From assembly GCA_913064995.1 (NCBI GenBank), contig CAJYBL010000037.1, forward strand, positions 1 through 10,402: a stretch of DNA of 10,402 nucleotides, given 5' to 3'. Of this stretch, positions 6,534 through 10,402 are shown in pieces. Source of the stretch: an uncultured Alphaproteobacteria bacterium (lineage in GTDB: Bacteria; Pseudomonadota; Alphaproteobacteria; Puniceispirillales; Puniceispirillaceae). The position numbers were made by a program, and so were the translations under genes. Below the pieces are notes generated by a model that was not told the DNA's origin, did not search any database, and was given only the letters and a program-made list of their open reading frames with translations. Numbering within the stretch: the stretch's first letter is position 1; each line of letters starts with the position of its first letter.

Positions 6534-7490
6534 TTAGTTGGCCTGCCGTTTTTGTTCACGCCATGCGGTCAAGATACCAGCAAAGGCAATTAAGCTCATA
6601 CCAAGAAGTGCTTGTTGCGGCGGCCATGCGTCGAAAATAACCCGCCCCCAAAAGGCGGCAAATAAAAGATAGGTGAAATCAATCGGTGCAAGCCAGCTGC
6701 TGTCAGCCGTCTGATAGGCGCGTGCAAGGCAGATATTGCCTGATAGATTCAGCACCGAACAGGCGATCGCAACGCCAAATATCAGCCAAGTCAATTCTGG
6801 CCAGCCAATCGCAACAAAGGACATTGCCGCCGCGATATCTGCTGGCACGGGAAATAGCGTCAAAATCACGATGCCAGCAAGGCCAGTCAGAAAAAACAAA
6901 ACGGCAACCGCAATGGTAAGCGATAAAGGGTTTTCATGCCGGCAAGAATGGCGAAGGGTTAGGATGTTGCAAGCATAAAAAAAACCTGCGGCAACCGGAA
7001 GAAGCTGGATCGGCGAGAAACGCGCGTCAAACGGGTCAAGAATGAACAGCGCACCCGCAGCACCGATCATCAGCGCGACAATCCGCCAAGGGCCAACTTT
7101 TTCGCCAAGAATTGGTCCGGCAAGAAGCGAAACAAAAAGCGGATAGGTATATAATCCAGCAGCCATCTGCGCGACTGTCAGATAAGGTGCGCCAGAAAAA
7201 AAGCAAAACATGCAGATGCTAAGCATAACAGCGCGAAAATAGACCGGCCGCCAGTTTTGTGGCACAAGCAGGCCATAGCCGCCGCTGATCATGGCAAGCA
7301 TGACAATAAAAAGCGCATTGCCGATGGCGCGAATTGTCTGGAATTGCCAGAACGAGGTTTCAGGGGCAATTAGCTTGACCGTTGCATCCTGAAGCGCCAA
7401 CGTGAAAACCCCGACTAGCAACAAACCCATTGCCAGGAATGGCCGATCACCTTTTGGCGACTGAAAAAAAGGCAAATGTTGCTGTTTCAC
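6534..7490 (-). CDS. EamA-family (drug/metabolite transporter) permease, second copy
   Basis: A 318-aa inner-membrane permease with ten predicted helices in two EamA repeats (about 18-151 and 162-311), after a short polar N-terminus. Visible family landmarks are LALQDATVKL (31-40), FSGAPYLTVAQMAAGLYTYPLFV (98-120) and, in the second half, ARAYQTADSSWLAPIDFTYLL (256-276) followed by FWGRVIFD (280-287). It diverges clearly from the other EamA permease in the window, so it is not a recent duplicate. The start is GTG at 7490-7488. AGGAAA, which shares bases with the TAG stop of the dehydrogenase gene, provides a Shine-Dalgarno about 6 nt upstream. That overlap and the 8-nt gap imply translational coupling and a shared transcript. 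The likely job is to move the dehydrogenase's substrate or product, possibly an N-methylated amino acid, but direction and substrate are inferred only from context. Confidence 0.88.
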   Translation of the reverse strand: MKQQHLPFFQSPKGDRPFLAMGLLLVGVFTLALQDATVKLIAPETSFWQFQTIRAIGNALFIVMLAMISGGYGLLVPQNWRPVYFRAVMLSICMFCFFSGAPYLTVAQMAAGLYTYPLFVSLLAGPILGEKVGPWRIVALMIGAAGALFILDPFDARFSPIQLLPVAAGFFYACNILTLRHSCRHENPLSLTIAVAVLFFLTGLAGIVILTLFPVPADIAAAMSFVAIGWPELTWLIFGVAIACSVLNLSGNICLARAYQTADSSWLAPIDFTYLLFAAFWGRVIFDAWPPQQALLGMSLIAFAGILTAWREQKRQAN

Positions 7491-7498
7491 GCCGTTTC

Positions 7499-9928
7499 CT
7501 AGCTTCGCATCCGGCTGGTATTTGCGTCAAATAGCGGCTCATTTATCAAGCTGGCTTTCAGGCTTTGACCCAGAAGTTCGACAGTCCAGCCATCATTGCG
7601 AAGGGCAAATTCCTTTGGCACCATCGCCAGCGCAACCGATGTTTTGGAGGCATGCGCAAATCCGCCAGATGTAACCCAGCCAACCACAGTCCCGTCAATT
7701 GAGACTGGCTCATCACCAATAACATCAGCGTCGATTGCGGAAACGGCAAGGCTGATAAGCCGCATGCTGCCGCCATTGTCACGTTCGGCCAATGCCGCTG
7801 CCTTGCCAATGAAATCAGCCGGTTTATCATAGGCAACAAATCGGTCGAGCCCAACCTCGACAGGGCCGTAAAGTGGGCGATATTCGCGCCCCCACGATCC
7901 GTAATTTTTTTCTAGTCGAAGGGCGTTAAGGGCGCGCGCACCAAAGGGGCGGATGTCAAAATCGCTGCCTGCCGCCATTAAATCATCATAGAGCCGTAAA
8001 AGGCTTGCCGGCTTTACCCAGATTTCATAACCAAGATCACCGCTATAGCTTACCCTGCCAACAATTGCCGGTATCATGCCAACATCTATTTCCCGAACCG
8101 CCATAAAGCGCATTGCATCATGTGAAATATCGGATTTGCAGCATTTTTGCAGAACCTCACGCGCCTTTGGCCCCGCAATTGTAAGCCCAACAAGGTCAAG
8201 ACCGAGGCTTTTGACCTGAACCGAGCCATCATCGGGCAAATGCGACAGGAACCAGCGCATGTGATAGCTTTCAGCAATGCCCGATCCAATGATCAGGAAC
8301 CGCGTATCACCAAGTCGGGAAAGCGAGAAATCACCAATGATTTTGCCATCATCCTTTAACATTGGTGCCAAAGTCATGCGGCCAATTGGCGGTGTCGCTG
8401 CGGCAAGAAGCTGGTCAAGCCATGCCGCCGCGCCGCTGCCACTAACCTCATATTTGGCAAAGCCCGATATATCACAAAGCCCAACCGCGTTTCTGACAGC
8501 ATTCGCCTCATTGCCAACATGGTCAAAATCAACCGATCGACGCCATGAGAACACATCGGCAGTTCCATCAGGTGCGAACCATTGCGGAACCTCAAGCCCG
8601 AAGGCAGCGCCAAATTGCGCCCCAGCCTGTTTCTGCCGGTCATAGATGCTGGTGGTCAATAGGGGGCGGGCGGCTTGTAATTCTTCATTCGGGTATCGGA
8701 TCGAAAACCGCCGCGAATAATTCTCTCTGACACGGGCATTGGTATAGCCCATGCTGGCATAATCACCAAACCGCGATACATCCATTGCCCAGACATCAAA
8801 TCCGGGATCACCATTCACAATCCAGTTGGCCAATGCCAGCCCAACACCGCCGCCCTGACTAAAGCCAGCCATTACCGCGCAAGCAGACCAATAATTGGTC
8901 ATGCCCTTTACCGGCCCAACAAGTGGGTTTCCATCTGGTGCAAAAGTAAAGGGGCCATTGATGATTTGTTTGATTCCAGCATTTTCAAATGCTGGAAAAT
9001 GGCGGAACCCAACTTCAAGTGATGGCGCAATCCGATCAATATCGGGGTCAAGCAGCTGATGGCCAAAATCCCACGGCGTTTCGGTTTCTGACCATGGTTT
9101 GCAGGTGCGCTCATAGGTGCCCATCAACATACCGCCGCGTTCTTGGCGAAGATATATTTCACCATCAAAATCAACAGCATGCAAAACTTCGGCATCGGTT
9201 TTTTGATTAATTTCGGCAACTTCGGGCATGTCTTCGGTCAACAGATACATATGTTCCATTGCCAATACCGGCAGTTCCAGCCCGACCATGCGGCCAACTT
9301 CACGCGCCCAAAGACCAGCGGCATTCACCACATGTTCGGCGACAATGACGCCTTTATTGGTTGTGACGACCCATTGGCCATCGGACTGCTGGCTTAGCGC
9401 CTCAACCTTGACATGGGTTTCAAAATCCGCGCCATTTTTGCGCGCCGCTTTGGCATAGGCATGGGTAACGCCGTAAGGGTCGCAATGCCCCTCAATCGGA
9501 TCATACATGGCGCCAACAAACTGCGAAGGATCAATCAGCGGCATAAGCTCATGCGCCCTTTCAGGGGTGATGATTTCAAGATCGTCCATGCCAAGATATT
9601 TACCTTTGGCATAGACTGATTTCAGCCAGTCAAACCGCTCGTTAGTGGCGGCAAGCATAATCCCGCCGGTCATGTGAAGACCAATATTCTGACCGGATAA
9701 TTCCTCGATTTCTTGATAAAGCTTAATCGTATATTGCTGTAATTTGGCAACATTTGGATCGCCATTGATGGTGTGCATGCCGCCAGCGGCATGCCATGTC
9801 GAACCTGACGTCAATTCCGACCGTTCAAGCATGATCGCATCATGGCATCCAAGTTTGCTGAGATGGTATAAAATCGAGGCGCCAACAACGCCGCCTCCAA
9901 TGACTAAGACTTGCACTTGGTTTTTCAT
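7499..9928 (-). CDS. FAD-dependent dimethylglycine/sarcosine dehydrogenase-like protein with GcvT domains
   Basis: An 809-aa two-part enzyme. The N-terminal half (about 5-370) is a DAO-type flavoprotein with the FAD-binding GGGVVGAS (11-18) and SGSTWHAAGG (41-50). His46 matches the histidine that binds FAD covalently in dimethylglycine dehydrogenase. A short FAO_M-like segment (about 370-425) links to a GcvT-like folate-binding domain (about 427-705, including GLCDISGFAKYEVSG at 483-497 and SGDLGYEIWV at 629-638) and a GcvT C-terminal barrel (about 715-800, VGWVTSGGFAHASKTSVALA). Family members oxidise N-methyl groups of dimethylglycine or sarcosine and pass the one-carbon unit to tetrahydrofolate. 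Full length compares well with mitochondrial DMGDH without its transit peptide. Many paralogues exist in alphaproteobacteria, so the exact substrate is uncertain. The ATG has GAGG 5 nt upstream. The EamA permease follows by 8 nt in one operon. Confidence 0.88.
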   Translation of the reverse strand: MKNQVQVLVIGGGVVGASILYHLSKLGCHDAIMLERSELTSGSTWHAAGGMHTINGDPNVAKLQQYTIKLYQEIEELSGQNIGLHMTGGIMLAATNERFDWLKSVYAKGKYLGMDDLEIITPERAHELMPLIDPSQFVGAMYDPIEGHCDPYGVTHAYAKAARKNGADFETHVKVEALSQQSDGQWVVTTNKGVIVAEHVVNAAGLWAREVGRMVGLELPVLAMEHMYLLTEDMPEVAEINQKTDAEVLHAVDFDGEIYLRQERGGMLMGTYERTCKPWSETETPWDFGHQLLDPDIDRIAPSLEVGFRHFPAFENAGIKQIINGPFTFAPDGNPLVGPVKGMTNYWSACAVMAGFSQGGGVGLALANWIVNGDPGFDVWAMDVSRFGDYASMGYTNARVRENYSRRFSIRYPNEELQAARPLLTTSIYDRQKQAGAQFGAAFGLEVPQWFAPDGTADVFSWRRSVDFDHVGNEANAVRNAVGLCDISGFAKYEVSGSGAAAWLDQLLAAATPPIGRMTLAPMLKDDGKIIGDFSLSRLGDTRFLIIGSGIAESYHMRWFLSHLPDDGSVQVKSLGLDLVGLTIAGPKAREVLQKCCKSDISHDAMRFMAVREIDVGMIPAIVGRVSYSGDLGYEIWVKPASLLRLYDDLMAAGSDFDIRPFGARALNALRLEKNYGSWGREYRPLYGPVEVGLDRFVAYDKPADFIGKAAALAERDNGGSMRLISLAVSAIDADVIGDEPVSIDGTVVGWVTSGGFAHASKTSVALAMVPKEFALRNDGWTVELLGQSLKASLINEPLFDANTSRMRS

Positions 9929-9961
9929 CTTGGCCTCGTCTAGTACGCAGTTAGAATATCC

Positions 9962-9990
9962 TTGATAGTAGCTAACGCCGGTTAGCCCAA
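9962..9990 (-). promoter_or_regulatory. possible promoter with internal palindrome upstream of the dehydrogenase
   Basis: A perfect inverted repeat, GCTAAC-N4-GTTAGC (9971-9986), lies 43 bp before the dehydrogenase ATG. On the minus strand it falls between TTGGGC (9990-9985) and TATCAA (9967-9962), which are 17 nt apart and could be weak -35 and -10 elements. A repressor bound there would block the promoter. The palindrome is seen. The promoter boxes are weak matches, and control by a regulator is inference. The rest of 9929-10175 holds only a small 5-bp hairpin (10008-10024) and no credible gene. Confidence 0.28.
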
Positions 9991-10164
9991 ATTAAATGTT
10001 CAGAATACGGCTGAAAGAAAGCCGATAGCGAACAGTCGTTGATAAATTATTTTGTTCATATCTTTGCCGCTTTGGTTGGATCAAGGCTGCAATGTGACTT
10101 GAAGTTTGCCAAACTGTGCCGTTAATCTGATTATTGGTCACAATCAAGATTTGTTGAGGTTCAG

Positions 10165-10172
10165 AAGGAGGT
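10165..10172 (+). promoter_or_regulatory. perfect Shine-Dalgarno for the last gene
   Basis: AAGGAGGT at 10165-10172 is a full eight-base complement to the 3' end of 16S rRNA and fixes the start of the next gene at ATG 10176. The gap from GGAGG to the ATG is 4 nt, slightly short. It is the strongest ribosome binding site in the window. Confidence 0.85.
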
Positions 10173-10175
10173 GGC

Positions 10176-10402
10176 AATGGCATATGATGAGCAGGAAAAA
10201 GAATTGATGGCAGCCTTGCAAACATTGGTTGCCAGATTTGGTAATTATGACCCGCCGCGGCTGCGTAAAGATGGTGATATCGTGATACCACTTGATGCTA
10301 TTCTCAAAAAGAACCGCGAAGCAAACCGCAGTTTTGCCGAGGCTTTTAGCGAGATGATGCGCGATGATTTAGGGCCGAAACGCAGCTCAACTTGGGTGAA
10401 AT
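10176..10402 (+). CDS. hypothetical protein, N-terminal part (runs off the window)
   Basis: An open frame of 75 codons continues past the end of the window. It begins MAYDEQEKELMAALQTLVAR and includes the stretch DGDIVIPLDAILKKNREANR. It is charged, soluble-looking and probably helical, with no signal peptide or membrane segment in the visible part. A short basic/acidic stretch (FAEAFSEMMRDDLGPKRSS) follows. I do not recognise a family. The perfect Shine-Dalgarno makes it a confident real gene with efficient translation. It is divergent from the dehydrogenase operon and separated from it by 247 bp. An overlapping minus-strand frame (9992-10291) is much less convincing. Confidence 0.75.

Noticed and set aside
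6443..6640. 65-aa plus-strand open frame with a hydrophobic stretch between the EamA and cupin genes
   Set aside because: Half of it is antisense to the EamA 3' end, no Shine-Dalgarno is visible, and the hydrophobic run is explained by T-rich antisense sequence.
9992..10291. 99-aa minus-strand open frame upstream of the dehydrogenase
   Set aside because: It is antisense to the gene starting at 10176, which has a perfect Shine-Dalgarno, and its composition is not protein-like.

Overview
The window is chromosomal metabolic DNA from a bacterium, most likely an alphaproteobacterium. It has moderate GC, short intergenic gaps, Shine-Dalgarno-led genes, a dimethylglycine/sarcosine dehydrogenase-type flavoprotein, two EamA permeases and a cupin thiol-dioxygenase/rhodanese pair. 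A marine lineage such as SAR116 would fit this gene set, but that placement is an impression and not a demonstrated assignment. No rRNA, tRNA, CRISPR array, phage gene or insertion sequence was recognised.

Layout. Positions 1-126 hold the 3' end of an unidentified plus-strand gene, followed closely by an MFS permease (135-1364, +). Converging on it is a PrpF/4-oxalomesaconate tautomerase-family isomerase (1373-2476, -). A divergent intergenic region of about 197 bp contains a long imperfect hairpin and leads into a carboxymuconolactone-decarboxylase-family protein (2674-3207, +) and a first EamA permease (3325-4206, +, GTG start). From there to about 9930 all genes lie on the minus strand. 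In transcription order they are an 809-aa FAD/GcvT dehydrogenase (9928-7499), a second EamA permease 8 nt downstream (7490-6534, GTG start), a cupin thiol dioxygenase-like protein (6367-5867) and a four-module rhodanese protein (5787-4213). A new plus-strand gene with a perfect Shine-Dalgarno begins at 10176 and runs off the end.

How the genes may work together. The isomerase and the CMD protein look like parts of a tricarboxylate or aromatic-acid degradation route, with permeases on either side. The dehydrogenase/permease pair looks like uptake or export coupled to demethylation of an N-methylated amino acid. The cupin/rhodanese pair points to oxidation of a small thiol and handling of its sulfur. 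All four minus-strand genes could serve one sulfur- and methyl-rich substrate, but the 166-bp gap between the two pairs leaves that open.

The most unusual items are the rhodanese protein, where only one of four modules keeps the catalytic cysteine, the cupin that keeps the metal histidines but lacks several classical cysteine dioxygenase residues, and the long hairpin between the isomerase and CMD genes. Nothing here is clearly a new defence or mobile system.
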